Origin: Desulfovibrio sp.
GTDB taxonomy: Bacteria; Desulfobacterota; Desulfovibrionia; Desulfovibrionales; Desulfovibrionaceae
Length of the DNA: 64,000 bases
Reading direction: 5' to 3'
NCBI GenBank assembly: GCA_024683955.1
Contig: JAIKXS010000078.1
Location: 19,856-83,855 of the forward strand
Part shown: positions 17,586 through 26,916 of the stretch, one piece after another
Layout of the letters: the number at the start of each line of letters is the position of its first letter
How positions within the stretch are numbered: the stretch's first letter is position 1
Made by a program: the position numbers and the translations under genes
Notes under the pieces: generated by a model
What the model was told of the DNA's origin: nothing
The model's input: the letters and a program-made list of their open reading frames with translations, nothing else
Database searches by the model: none

Positions 17586-19058
17586 TCAGTCTATCGGATG
17601 CCCCATGCTGCGGTACTCGTTCAGCTTGTTACGCAGTGTGCGGACCGATATACCGAGCATTTCGGCAGCCTGGGTACGATTACCGCTTGTGACTTCAAGC
17701 CCCTTTATTATCATTATCCTCTCCATTTCATGAAGGGGTATAACGGGACCATGAAAGGCCTCAAGGGGATTCTGACTCGATGTATCTGAGGGGATGGAGG
17801 AGGATGACGGGGGAGGGGTGTCCATGGCATCCTGCGGGGATTCATGTTGGACCGAAGTCTCTTCGTCACCGGCAAAAAGCGGCCACTCGGCATTTTCAAG
17901 CAGGAAGTGACAGGGTTCTATGGGTCGGCCATTGGCCAGGAGCACGGCCCGCTCCATTAAATTCTGCAGTTCACGGACATTGCCCGGAAACGTATAGTCC
18001 CTTAGCCAGGAAACGGCACTGGGAGCCAAAGACATGGGGGGGAGAGAATACTCGCGCACATACATATTGATGAAGAAGGCAGCAAGCTCCAGGACATCGT
18101 CTCCACGCTCGTGAAGCGCCGGCAATCGCAGGGGAATGACATTCAACCGGAAATAGAGGTCCTGTCTGAATTTTCCTTCCTTCACCCAGTCTTCCAAATT
18201 TCTGTTGGTGGTTGCGAGGACCCGCACATCCACGCTGATGGTCTCGGAGCCGCCAACCCTGTCGACTTCTCCTTCCTGGAGCACACGTAACAGCTTTGCC
18301 TGCAACGGCAGATCCATTTCTGAGATTTCATCAAGAAGAAGCGTTCCGCCACTCGCAAGTTCAAATTTACCGAGTTTACGCGCTATGGCACCCGTAAAGG
18401 CCCCTTTTTCATGACCAAAAAGTTCGCTTTCAAGCAAGTTCTCGGGCAACGCGGCGCAGTTGACCGCAACAAACGGCCCCCGGGCGCGTTTGCTCATGGC
18501 GTGAAGATACCGCGCAAACATCTCCTTACCTGTTCCCGACTCTCCCATGATAAGGACTGTTGCCTTGCTTGGGGCAACCTGCTTTGCCAGAGCCAAAACT
18601 CTCGCGATGCTCGGATGCCGGCCGACAATCCGGGGTCCCACGCCCTCGGGGAAGGTGGGCTTATGCCCCCCGAGCGTTGACTGGGGCGGTACGGGAACAC
18701 TTTTTTTCGTCTCTCTCGCAACGGTGAGAATGCGCCCGCAGTCCAGTGGTTCCAACCAGTAGTCCCTCGCACCAAGATTGAGGAGGCGTTCAGCCTCTTC
18801 TGGCGTTCCATGGTCTGTCACCACAATGACGGGAGGAAAATGGGGATCATCAGAACCGACCGAGAGAAGGTCTTCGACACGAAAACCGGGAAGCGTTGGG
18901 CGTGCAAATATGACGTCAGGACCTGATTTTCGGATAAAAACTGCAGCACCCTTTAAATTTTCGGCAATACCCAACTCGAAACCGGCATCTCTCAATGCAG
19001 GAAAGACGCCTGTCACAGCCTGTGAAGGCATAAGGAAAAGGATACGACGATTGGGCAT
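17586..19058 (-). CDS. Sigma-54-dependent transcriptional activator with degenerate receiver
   Basis: A 490-residue NtrC-family activator. Residues 1-120 are a receiver-like fold, but the phosphoacceptor Asp site is replaced (VIFARPTLPG instead of the usual D-x-x-M-P-G) and the conserved Lys is Glu (YWLEP). Phosphorylation is therefore unlikely. The AAA+ domain is intact: GESGTGKE Walker A near residue 172, the sigma-54 contact loop GAFTGA, and LLLDEISEMD. The C-terminus is a Fis-type helix-turn-helix (NRTQAAEMLGISVRTLRNKL). No cognate histidine kinase is next to it. The neighbouring metallopeptidase across a 746-bp gap is a candidate target, but I found no clear -24/-12 element there. Confidence 0.88.
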   Translation of the reverse strand: MPNRRILFLMPSQAVTGVFPALRDAGFELGIAENLKGAAVFIRKSGPDVIFARPTLPGFRVEDLLSVGSDDPHFPPVIVVTDHGTPEEAERLLNLGARDYWLEPLDCGRILTVARETKKSVPVPPQSTLGGHKPTFPEGVGPRIVGRHPSIARVLALAKQVAPSKATVLIMGESGTGKEMFARYLHAMSKRARGPFVAVNCAALPENLLESELFGHEKGAFTGAIARKLGKFELASGGTLLLDEISEMDLPLQAKLLRVLQEGEVDRVGGSETISVDVRVLATTNRNLEDWVKEGKFRQDLYFRLNVIPLRLPALHERGDDVLELAAFFINMYVREYSLPPMSLAPSAVSWLRDYTFPGNVRELQNLMERAVLLANGRPIEPCHFLLENAEWPLFAGDEETSVQHESPQDAMDTPPPSSSSIPSDTSSQNPLEAFHGPVIPLHEMERIMIIKGLEVTSGNRTQAAEMLGISVRTLRNKLNEYRSMGHPID

Positions 19059-19804
19059 TTGGATATATTACCTATTCATGCATTTCCTGGCAAGTATCGC
19101 ACCACAAAACGTACACGTAGAGCATGAATTTTCCGCTTACTTACCCTTTTTGGTCACAAAAAAGTGCCAAACTGAAAATTCAGCAGTACGGATTCCGGTC
19201 TTGATCGTCAGGGAGTTCGCTGTTTGACTTCTCGCACTGTATTTTTTACGTTCTTTTTCCATCAGGATGGATGAAAAAATATCAGCAACACTGCACGCGA
19301 ACACTGCGGGATGTATCCTGCTACAGGCAAAGCGGGAACTCCAGGTTGCAAAGGTCCGAAAGGATGCAGATCTCCGCGGTAATTTTCTGTGAATACCCGT
19401 GACAGATAAAGCCTGTGTCAGACGATCCCCTTTCGTGAGGCCTGACGGTCCCTCCGTAATGAGGGGGGACGAACAAGCAGGAACAGGACCAGTTATGTTC
19501 CGAGCGGTCCGGGTTCGGCCTGCGTCAGCCCGCAGACGGAGATTAAATCATTTTCCCCTGCTACCGCCTAAAAGCGCATGTCAGCCGAGTCACTGCCATA
19601 CAACGTGGATAACGGAACCGCTCCTCCTCCCCATCCTGTACAGGAGCCGCTTCTCCCCCTTTGAAGCGGGAATCAGCCAGCAGGGCATTCACATAACGTT
19701 TATTACTGACGTCCTCCTCCGGCCTCGGGTGTGTCAGAACATCGTACTACGGTATCAGAACCAGAAACGACGCCGTCAACAACCTTCATTTTGAGGTTTT
19801 TTCC
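19059..19804. other. 746-bp intergenic region between regulator and metallopeptidase
   Basis: Divergent spacer with no supportable gene. It contains short imperfect stems (for example CCATC/GATGG near 19260-19272) and probably the promoters of both flanking genes. I looked for a sigma-54 element (GG-N10-GC core) and found none that I would call. The length is unusual for this gene-dense window. Confidence 0.5.
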
Positions 19805-21307
19805 GTGCAAAACGCTGTTTCTTTCTTCCGCGACCTCTTCTTCGATGAGGAGTACTATCTCACCCAGAAAGCCGAAGCTCTTTCCGCGACCTCCTCCAAA
19901 AATTGGACAAATGACGATGTCTGCAATGCTATCGTCAAGGCCGGCATGACTCCGTGGGAGCACTATGTGCGATACGGAGCATTTGAATACGACAAGGATG
20001 GGAATCTTGGACTTGATCCAAGCAAACTTTTCAGCACCAGCAACTACTACAAGGATTTTGCAGAGCTTCAAGACGTGAGCGCGGAAAGCATTGCCGCATC
20101 GCTGACAACAGATCCCATTACTGATTACGCTGTAAATGGCTATGCGTCCGGGGTCGCTGCTCGCAGCGTTGATTCGGCACGCAACTCCCACACATCCCGC
20201 GTCGAGGCCTATAGGGACTTTTATTTCAACGAGACTGAATACATTGAGAATAAAACCGCCGCCCTGAATGCTGACGGGGGAAATGGAAACTGGACAGCAG
20301 AAAAAACGCTCAATGCCATAACCAAGGCCGGCATGACTCCCTTCCAGCATTTCTGCAAATACGGCGCCTATGAAAAAGGCGCGGGCGGCGACACGGGAAT
20401 TGATCCCAGCAGCTACTTTGATGTCTCACGTTATTATGAGGATAAAGCCGCAACACTTGGGTCGACGGCCGATGCCATGAGAGACGCCTTCAAGACCCAT
20501 CGTATCGATCCCATTACCCATTATGCCAAGTATGGATATCTCGAACATATCGCACCCGTGCACTCTGATCTTGAGTGTATAGACGCGTCAGACGCTCTTT
20601 TCTCGGTGCCGCTGTCAGACAATCTCCTTGTTGACGCTCTCCTTATTCCAAGCTGGAGTATCTGGCCCAACATGAATGCCATAGGCCTTAATCAGAACAA
20701 CATCATTTACTATCACTGCCCGACACAGTCTGAATTGCGTTCTCTGGACATTTCCTACGGGGGGAGTCCCCTGACCCTGACCCAGAAAACCGGATATATT
20801 CAGGCCATGCAGGCCCTCAATGACATCACGGGTGTCCGTTTTGCCGAGACAGCTGATATGGATGTGGCCAATCTGCTCTTTTTTACGGCGTACAAGCCTG
20901 GCAACGGATCATTCATAGACCTCGGATGGACATCAGTTGATCAGAATGTTTTCGGTCGTAATGTGCAGGCCGTCATTCTTAACGACAGCCGCCTTGTCAA
21001 CGGGAACGCCGACCCCACCTTCGGTCAGGACAGCTTTGCCACAGTACTCCACGAACTTGGACACGCCATGGGGCTCAAGCATTCCTTTTCAACGGAAGGA
21101 ATCAACCTTGCCACACTTCCTGACTCCCTCGAAAACACGGCATGGAGTATTATGTCCTACACATCCGGCAACGAGCAGGGGGAGAACTGGTACAGTGCCG
21201 GGGAGCAGTACTTCTCGCCGGTTGATGTGCTGGCACTCCACTATCTCTACGGCACGGACGGACTGAACGGCAGTGAAGGCCTGACATACGACGATATCGG
21301 CGTCTGA
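19805..21307 (+). CDS. Matrixin/serralysin-like zinc metallopeptidase with N-terminal repeats
   Basis: A 500-residue metzincin. The zinc site HELGHAMGLKH has ligands H416, H420 and H426 and catalytic E417, followed by a Met-turn (SIMSYTSG) and a serralysin-like FSPVDVLALHYLYG block. Residues about 8-130 and 140-260 contain repeated units of the pattern FFDEEYY...KA...L, GMTPWEHYVRYGAFE, then LDPSKLFSTSNYY, ending in a HYAKYGYLEH unit. Similar units occur in the capsule protein at 51832-54252. There is no N-terminal signal peptide, as is usual for type I-secreted serralysins, but the C-terminal RTX glycine repeats are absent. It starts with GTG 19805 behind a GAGG. It probably acts on a surface or extracellular protein. 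Confidence 0.82.
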   Translation: MQNAVSFFRDLFFDEEYYLTQKAEALSATSSKNWTNDDVCNAIVKAGMTPWEHYVRYGAFEYDKDGNLGLDPSKLFSTSNYYKDFAELQDVSAESIAASLTTDPITDYAVNGYASGVAARSVDSARNSHTSRVEAYRDFYFNETEYIENKTAALNADGGNGNWTAEKTLNAITKAGMTPFQHFCKYGAYEKGAGGDTGIDPSSYFDVSRYYEDKAATLGSTADAMRDAFKTHRIDPITHYAKYGYLEHIAPVHSDLECIDASDALFSVPLSDNLLVDALLIPSWSIWPNMNAIGLNQNNIIYYHCPTQSELRSLDISYGGSPLTLTQKTGYIQAMQALNDITGVRFAETADMDVANLLFFTAYKPGNGSFIDLGWTSVDQNVFGRNVQAVILNDSRLVNGNADPTFGQDSFATVLHELGHAMGLKHSFSTEGINLATLPDSLENTAWSIMSYTSGNEQGENWYSAGEQYFSPVDVLALHYLYGTDGLNGSEGLTYDDIGV

Positions 21308-21874
21308 AAAAAACGTAGGAATCCTGTTCCGCCACTGCACGAACTCCGTAAAACATATTGAAGAGGATGAAAGATCTTGCTCCGGCTTCCGTCTTCCCCG
21401 AGACACACAGTTCGGAGTGATTTCCATTCATTCTCCGCAAAGCCTTTGCAGGGTGTTCAATGTACTTTTTCATAGAGCTACAGCTCCGTATCGCGCTCTC
21501 TTCTCTTTCCGCCCTTTCCGCATACACCCCTTCCGATGACTGCTGCGCCCAGCCACCTCTCCGGCACCACCTCGGCTGACGATTCCAGGACTCGTTTCCG
21601 TCATTTTCCCCCTGCCGCAGTCTCCGGAGCGAGCGGAGAGCGTTAGCAAACTTCTCTCCTCCCGTCTTCCCGCCGTTGCCTGATCCGTCCGGAATCCGGA
21701 ATGGATGATTTGAAGCAACTATACCCAAGGACTACAGAAACGTCTGACCTTCGTCAGGCTCTCCGTTCGCTCCGACCCTGCGGGACATACCGTGCGAGGC
21801 AACCATGCCTGCCCCGGCGAAACAAAAGCTGAGCCTGTACTTTGGTGAAAGCCCATCACCGGACACAACACATC
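21308..21874. other. Intergenic region downstream of the metallopeptidase
   Basis: About 570 bp with no supportable gene. I checked the three forward frames for a frameshifted RTX continuation of the metallopeptidase and saw none. Confidence 0.5.
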
Positions 21875-21902
21875 AAAAAAGGCGGAGTGCTCCGCCTTTT
21901 TT
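21875..21902. terminator. Bidirectional intrinsic terminator
   Basis: An 11-bp hairpin-forming arm pair, AAAAAAGGCGGAG and CTCCGCCTTTTTT, separated by TG. The T-tracts on both strands let it end the minus-strand deacetylase transcript and plus-strand transcription from the metallopeptidase side. Confidence 0.9.
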
Positions 21903-21922
21903 GGTATTTTTGAATGCTCTCT

Positions 21923-23038
21923 CTACTCGGGGTTCCCCGGTTGTGAATGAAGAGGCATATTCCCGTGGGAGGCCTCCTCCGGGGCGGAGCCTGATTCCGG
22001 CACAAAGGACCTCACATTCGAAGACTCTTCGCGTTCTGATTCCCGCTCCCGAGAAAAGGAGGGATCCGTCGCTTCAAAGGAGTTGCGTGCGAGCTGATCC
22101 GCAGGTGACGCTCCAGACGCTCCATGTCCAAAGGCATTCCGTGGCGCGTCAGCAACTGAAGGCTGAAACATGGACGGAGCTGCGGGAATTGATTTCTCCG
22201 GACGAACTTCCTCTCCAGTGGCAGGAGTCCCCAGTCCGAGCGCCTGGTGTTGGGCTCCACCCTCAGGTCCCGTTTCCGTGGCAGGGACACGAGATGACCT
22301 CCGTGTCATCAAAACCGCCGGCTCAGGATCAAACAGTCCCTGCATATATTCGGAAAAGGTAACAAAACGCTGACAGCCCGCCTCACGCAACTGATGAATG
22401 ATCCGTGGCAGATCATCCACCGTTTTCTTGTGAATATCATGAAAAAGAAAGACGCCCCGGATCGTGCCTGGCTCGTACACGGTTCCGCGGACACTCACAA
22501 GTTTGGAGTAATCATCAGGAAGACGCTTCCAGTCTTTGCTGTCCATGGACCAAAGGACAACGTCAAGCCCAAGAGAAGCAGCAATTTCAGTTGTCATTTC
22601 GTTGAAGGAACCGTAAGGAGGACGAAGATAGGAGGGAATGATACCCAGGGAGGCAAGGCTGTCGAATCCGCGTTCAAGTTCCTCCTTCTGCTTAAGATAG
22701 GAAAGACGCCGCAGGTTTTTGTGGGAATAGGTGTGGGAGGCAATTTCGTGTCCCTCTTCGGCAACCCGCATTACGATGTCAGGATAGTGGTTAACCATTT
22801 GCCCGAGCATAAAAAACGTTGCGTGGATGTTGTACTGTTTCAGAAGGTCCAAAAGAAGAAGAGTCGTAGGCGCCGGGCCATCGTCAAACGTCAGGGCGCA
22901 GAGATTCTCCTCCATATTCTGATCCATCATGTCGCTTCCGGAAATAACACGGGACTGAACGGAAACAGGAAGAAGAAGACTAATGATGAAAAGAACAACA
23001 AGAGGCAACCGAAAACTCACTCTGTAGATACATGACAT
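21923..23038 (-). CDS. Polysaccharide deacetylase (NodB domain) with disordered tail
   Basis: A 371-residue exported deacetylase. The chosen start ATG 23038 has AGGAA just upstream and gives a signal/anchor sequence (RLPLVVLFIISLLLPVSV). The NodB motifs are complete: TFDDGP (catalytic base and metal Asp), HTYSH (metal histidines) and RPPYGSFN. A VLWSMDSKDW strand and the LFHDIH motif complete the active site. The last 130 residues are Pro/Ser/Glu-rich and probably disordered. It acts in the periplasm or outside on peptidoglycan or a surface polysaccharide. It is a single gene ended by the bidirectional terminator. Confidence 0.88.
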   Translation of the reverse strand: MSCIYRVSFRLPLVVLFIISLLLPVSVQSRVISGSDMMDQNMEENLCALTFDDGPAPTTLLLLDLLKQYNIHATFFMLGQMVNHYPDIVMRVAEEGHEIASHTYSHKNLRRLSYLKQKEELERGFDSLASLGIIPSYLRPPYGSFNEMTTEIAASLGLDVVLWSMDSKDWKRLPDDYSKLVSVRGTVYEPGTIRGVFLFHDIHKKTVDDLPRIIHQLREAGCQRFVTFSEYMQGLFDPEPAVLMTRRSSRVPATETGPEGGAQHQALGLGTPATGEEVRPEKSIPAAPSMFQPSVADAPRNAFGHGASGASPADQLARNSFEATDPSFSRERESEREESSNVRSFVPESGSAPEEASHGNMPLHSQPGNPE

Positions 23039-23263
23039 AAAAAATTCCTGTATTTCCTTGAACGTCTCAAACCCTGGGAAAAACCTGTATGGCATAAAAG
23101 TGCCATGATAGTAATCGTTCAGGATGTTAAAACAATTAGCCCTACGACAAGACCTTCCTGCACCAGCAACAGGGTGAGGGACTCTCCAGGTTCCAGGCCC
23201 TCAGCACAAAGACGATGTACAGAAAAAATCCGTTACGCAACCGGCGCAACGGACTTTATATAC

Positions 23264-23279
23264 TGATGATAATCATTGA
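23264..23279 (+). promoter_or_regulatory. Fur-box-like inverted repeat
   Basis: Contains ATGAT-A-ATCAT, a perfect 5-1-5 inverted repeat, within TGATGATAATCATTG. It fits 10 of 14 positions of the 7-1-7 Fur consensus by my count. It lies about 225 bp upstream of the deacetylase and faces no intact gene on the plus strand, so it may be a leftover operator. Confidence 0.3.
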
Positions 23280-23442
23280 CGGAACGGAAAGAACGTGCCC
23301 CCCGCTCCCAAGGTAACAGGGCACACCCAACTACGCAAGGGGCTCGGTCCTACGTGGTTTCCGCCAAAGGAATTTCACATATTTACTTTGTGTTTCCGCA
23401 CGTCTCGGCAGGCCTTTTACACGTTTTTTCACACGCGTGCAA

Positions 23443-23710
23443 TTGTCATCCCTCCCCCCCTGACGTCGGGGAATTTCTGTCAGTAGTGGTCCTCTTGGGT
23501 CGCACCACAGACGGGCTTCTGCTTCATCACGGCCGCCCGGGCCCTCTCCGCTCCACGGGCTGACACGGCATACCCTGCCGCCAACATATTCAATACCGCA
23601 TTGAGATCGGCATTTATCTCAAAACCACGGGGAGGACCTCCATGACAACCATAGCATTGAACAATGCATGCCTCTTTTACTCCCTGCTCAAAAGAAGACT
23701 TCGCATCATC
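23443..23710 (-). pseudogene. IS200/IS605 relic B: tnpB 3' end with right end
   Basis: Minus-strand translation retains the TnpB C-terminus: a zinc-ribbon remnant (CYGCHGGPP), INADLNAVLNMLAAGYAVS, then GAERA, and the right-end hairpin CCCCTGACGTCGGGG at 23454-23471. The rest of tnpB and the left end are gone or unrecognisable. The region up to 24108 holds no other gene I can support. Confidence 0.7.
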
Positions 23711-24108
23711 TGATATGCGGCAATCGATATTACCGCCAGAAAGTGTTCTTTGCCCTCGTCATGGCAGTGACCTGTCGCAAGGATACCATTATCTCAAGCA
23801 GGAAAAACCGATGACAATCCGAGGGGAATTTCAATCTTTGCGTGGAATGCTGCAGGAAGATTCTTTCCGTGCTTCGAAAACCTGCCGTATTCTCGGGAGA
23901 TTTCCGCCGTACTGTTCGCACGCCCGGCCGATCATGACGACATGGAAATATTCTTCAATCGACTCACACGGCTGGATATCTGGACACGCCGGTCAATTCC
24001 TTGCCGTCAAGGCAGGCAGTCCTTCGTCGGCATGTCTTGAGAACGACGGGACCAAAGTTTTTGCGTTCGGGAAAACAGACCGACAGCATTGACATCACCG
24101 CTGCGGAC

Positions 24109-24145
24109 AAAAAAGAGGAGCCAAGAAAACAACTCTCGGCTCCTC
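24109..24145 (-). terminator. Intrinsic terminator of the tRNA transcript
   Basis: On the minus strand GAGGAGCC pairs with GGCTCCTC (24138-24145 with 24115-24122) and is followed by TTTTTT. It lies downstream of the tRNA-Val/tRNA-Asp pair. Confidence 0.85.
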
Positions 24146-24209
24146 GAAATTAAAGTTTAGGAACTGTCATATCGACATTTACATGTTCCTTAAACTTAGT
24201 ACTCAAAAA

Positions 24210-24287
<78 letters not shown>

Positions 24288-24290
24288 GTA

Positions 24291-24366
24291 TGGTGGGCAG
24301 TACAGGACTTGAACCTACGACCCCCGCCGTGTGAAGGCGATGCTCTACCAGCTGAGCTAACTGCCC
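24291..24366 (-). tRNA. tRNA-Val (CAC)
   Basis: Acceptor GGGCAGT/ACTGCCC with encoded CCA at 24291-24293. The anticodon loop TTCACAC sits in a CGCC/GGCG stem, giving anticodon CAC. The D-arm has AGCTCAGCTGGTAGAGC and the T-arm GGTTCAAGT. It is 76 nt long and 3 nt from tRNA-Asp, so the two are co-transcribed. Confidence 0.94.
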
Positions 24367-24470
24367 GTACTGAACAGAAAGCACAATACCTATTTCGGAC
24401 TATTACGTCAAGCAAAAAAATAACAATTTGAATTTTTTTTTGCGGACCGAAAAAAGACACTATCACCGGA

Positions 24471-25676
24471 TCAGGAAAGGCGGTTTTTAAAGTCCTCATA
24501 GCCAAAGCGTCTGACAATATGCACATTTTCTCCGGAAAAACGACCAATAGACGGAAGAGGAAGGCCGTTAAAGTGGGTGTTCTTGACCATCGTATAGATG
24601 GCCATATCCCCGAAAACGAGGCGGGCCCCAAGACGCAGGGGTTCCCGGAAGACATAGGTATAGGGAATCACATCTCCGGCAAGACAGGACCCCCCCGCAA
24701 GACGGCACCCCCAGCCATCTCCTTCCTCGGGTGCTTCACGCACTTTCCCCCCTTCCGCATAAAAAAGGGGTGGTCTGTATGGCATTTCAAGGACATCCGG
24801 CATATGGCAGGTCGGAGAAACATCCAGTATGGCAACGGGCATATCCGCCTCGACAATATCAAGCACCGTTGCCGTTAGCCATCCCGCATCAAGGGCCACC
24901 GCCTCGCCCGGTTCAAGGTAGATCTGCGCTCCAAAGCGACTCTTCCAGTCAAGAAGACATCTCTCAAGGAGCCCCGTGTTGTAATCGCTGCGTGTAATAT
25001 GGTGACCGCCTCCCATATTAATCCATGAACAGCGGGCAAAATCAGCGGCGAACTTTTTTTCCGCGGCGACAAGGGTCCGTTCAAGAGCTTCAGCACTTTC
25101 TTCGCAAAGGGTATGAAAATGGAGGCCTGTCACACCATGGTCAAAGACCGTGCTGTCAAAGTTTTTTTTCCGCACGCCGAGGCGTGACGCGGGAGAGCAC
25201 GGATCATAGAGCGGGACATCCACCTCGGAGTGTTCCGGGTTGATACGGATACCAACCGCCGGAGCACTACCGAATTGCTCTGCACGAGTCGCGATTTTCG
25301 GGGCGAAGCGCCGCCATTGGCCTATAGAGTTAAATGTTATGTGGTCAACGAGAGGAAGCAGTTCATCGACTTCCTCATCCCTGAAAGCGGCAGCAAATAC
25401 ATGGACCTCCCCACCGAACTCCTCCCGACCGAGCCGTGCCTCATGCACGCTGCTTGCGCACGTCCCCCAAAGAGGACCATAAAAAGCCCGGGACAAAAGC
25501 GGAAAAAGGGTCCATGCGCTGAAGGCCTTGAGAGCCAGAAGAATCCGTGCGCCAGTGCGTTCCTGTACGCGCTCCAGAATCGACACATTACGAAGGAGCT
25601 GTTCCTCGTCAAGAAGGTAACAGGAGGTGGGGGCTCCGTTAAAAAGAAAAAGAGGCGGCGTCCGTCGTGCAGGCAT
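24471..25676 (-). CDS. nspC: Carboxynorspermidine decarboxylase
   Basis: A 401-residue fold-type III PLP decarboxylase that decarboxylates carboxynorspermidine or carboxyspermidine to the polyamine, in the cytoplasm. The PLP lysine is in ALLLALKAFSAW-type context (LALKAFSAW, about residue 50). HFHTLCEES, the NMGGGHH phosphate-binding loop and EPGEAV are family blocks, and the second-subunit Cys region is DVSPTCHMPDVLE. It starts right after the synthase stop (2-nt gap) with GAGG upstream, so it is coupled to it. Its position after a carboxynorspermidine synthase supports the assignment over lysine or diaminopimelate decarboxylase. Confidence 0.93.
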   Translation of the reverse strand: MPARRTPPLFLFNGAPTSCYLLDEEQLLRNVSILERVQERTGARILLALKAFSAWTLFPLLSRAFYGPLWGTCASSVHEARLGREEFGGEVHVFAAAFRDEEVDELLPLVDHITFNSIGQWRRFAPKIATRAEQFGSAPAVGIRINPEHSEVDVPLYDPCSPASRLGVRKKNFDSTVFDHGVTGLHFHTLCEESAEALERTLVAAEKKFAADFARCSWINMGGGHHITRSDYNTGLLERCLLDWKSRFGAQIYLEPGEAVALDAGWLTATVLDIVEADMPVAILDVSPTCHMPDVLEMPYRPPLFYAEGGKVREAPEEGDGWGCRLAGGSCLAGDVIPYTYVFREPLRLGARLVFGDMAIYTMVKNTHFNGLPLPSIGRFSGENVHIVRRFGYEDFKNRLS

Positions 25677-25678
25677 CG

Positions 25679-26887
25679 CTAGGCCTCGGACACTTCCACA
25701 CAGTGCCAGGGAAGGCCGTAGCGGGCAAGATCGGCAAGAAAAGGATCAGGGTCCATCTGTTCCATATTCCAGACCCCCGGCTTTTTCCACAGACCCTCCA
25801 CAATCATTTTCGCACCAACCATTGCCGGGACACCGGTCGTATATGAGATGGCCTGGGAGCCGACCTCAGCATAGCAGGACTCATGATCACATATATTATA
25901 GATATAGACCGTCTTGGTCCGGCCGTCCTTCACGCCCTTCATCAGGTTGCCAATGCACGTACGCCCTTTCGTCAGGGGCCCTAGAGATGCCGGATCTGGC
26001 AGAAGCTTTGCCAGGAACTGGACAGGTACAATGCTCTGCCCGTGGAATTCCACCGGATCAATACGTGTCATGCCAACGTCCTCGAGTACCCGCAAATGAC
26101 GAAGATAGTTTTCGGAAAACGTCATCCAGAAACGTGCCCGCCTGATACCGGGAAGATTCTCCACAAGGGACTCAAGCTCCTCGTGATACATAAGATAGCA
26201 GCTCTTAGGCCCGATACCTTCAGGAAAGGAGTAGTTCATGGACCATGAAAGGGGATCGGTTTCCACCCATTCTCCCCGCTCCCAGTATCGTCCCCTGGCC
26301 GTCACTTCACGGATGTTGATTTCAGGATTGAAGTTGGTTGCAAACGGCTGACCGTGATCACCGGCATTGCAGTCAATGATGTCGAGGACATGCACTTCAT
26401 CAAGCTCATGTTTCACAACCCATGCCGCAAAAACATTGGTAACACCGGGATCAAAGCCAGATCCGAGCAGGGCGCACAGCCCGGCCTTCTCAAAACGCTC
26501 ACGGTATGCCCACTGCCATTTATATTCAAAATGCGCTGTCTCAGGCGGTTCATAATTGGCCGTATCAAGATAGTCAACACCACACTCAAGGCACGCGTTC
26601 ATAATATGCAGATCCTGATAGGGAAGTGCGATATTGAGAACAAGGGCCGGCTTCACCTCATCAATCAGGCGGCAGAGGCTTTTTTCATCATCGGCGTCAA
26701 CAGTCCTTGTGTCGAGAGAGACCCCATAGCGTTCCAGAACGCTTTTGGCCACGGCCTCACAGCGGGAGACGGTTCTTGAGGCGAGTGTAATACGCGAAAA
26801 GGGACCGCCAGACTTCGCCACCTCAGCGCACTTATGCGCAACAACACTGCCAACACCACCACTTCCGATAATCAGAATATCAGGCAT
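25679..26887 (-). CDS. Carboxynorspermidine synthase (saccharopine dehydrogenase family)
   Basis: A 402-residue NAD(P)-dependent dehydrogenase. The N-terminal Rossmann motif is IIGSGGVGSVVAHKCAE, followed by LVLNIALPYQD and YLDTANYEP. The family condenses aspartate semialdehyde with a diamine and reduces the imine, giving carboxy(nor)spermidine. The frame is open further upstream, but ATG 26887 puts the Rossmann strand at the N-terminus and follows a GGAGAA. It lies between the deacetylase-fold gene (29-bp gap) and nspC (2-bp gap), a three-gene polyamine operon. Confidence 0.9.
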   Translation of the reverse strand: MPDILIIGSGGVGSVVAHKCAEVAKSGGPFSRITLASRTVSRCEAVAKSVLERYGVSLDTRTVDADDEKSLCRLIDEVKPALVLNIALPYQDLHIMNACLECGVDYLDTANYEPPETAHFEYKWQWAYRERFEKAGLCALLGSGFDPGVTNVFAAWVVKHELDEVHVLDIIDCNAGDHGQPFATNFNPEINIREVTARGRYWERGEWVETDPLSWSMNYSFPEGIGPKSCYLMYHEELESLVENLPGIRRARFWMTFSENYLRHLRVLEDVGMTRIDPVEFHGQSIVPVQFLAKLLPDPASLGPLTKGRTCIGNLMKGVKDGRTKTVYIYNICDHESCYAEVGSQAISYTTGVPAMVGAKMIVEGLWKKPGVWNMEQMDPDPFLADLARYGLPWHCVEVSEA

Positions 26888-26916
26888 ATATTCTCCTTCA
26901 CGCCGTCGCGCACCGT

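Noticed and set aside
19059..19804. Sigma-54 promoter upstream of the metallopeptidase
   Set aside because: The nearest candidate (TGGCAAGTATCGCA near 19089) has 8 rather than 10 bases between GG and GC.
19703..20350. A 215-codon minus-strand open frame
   Set aside because: Antisense to the metallopeptidase repeats; no domain.
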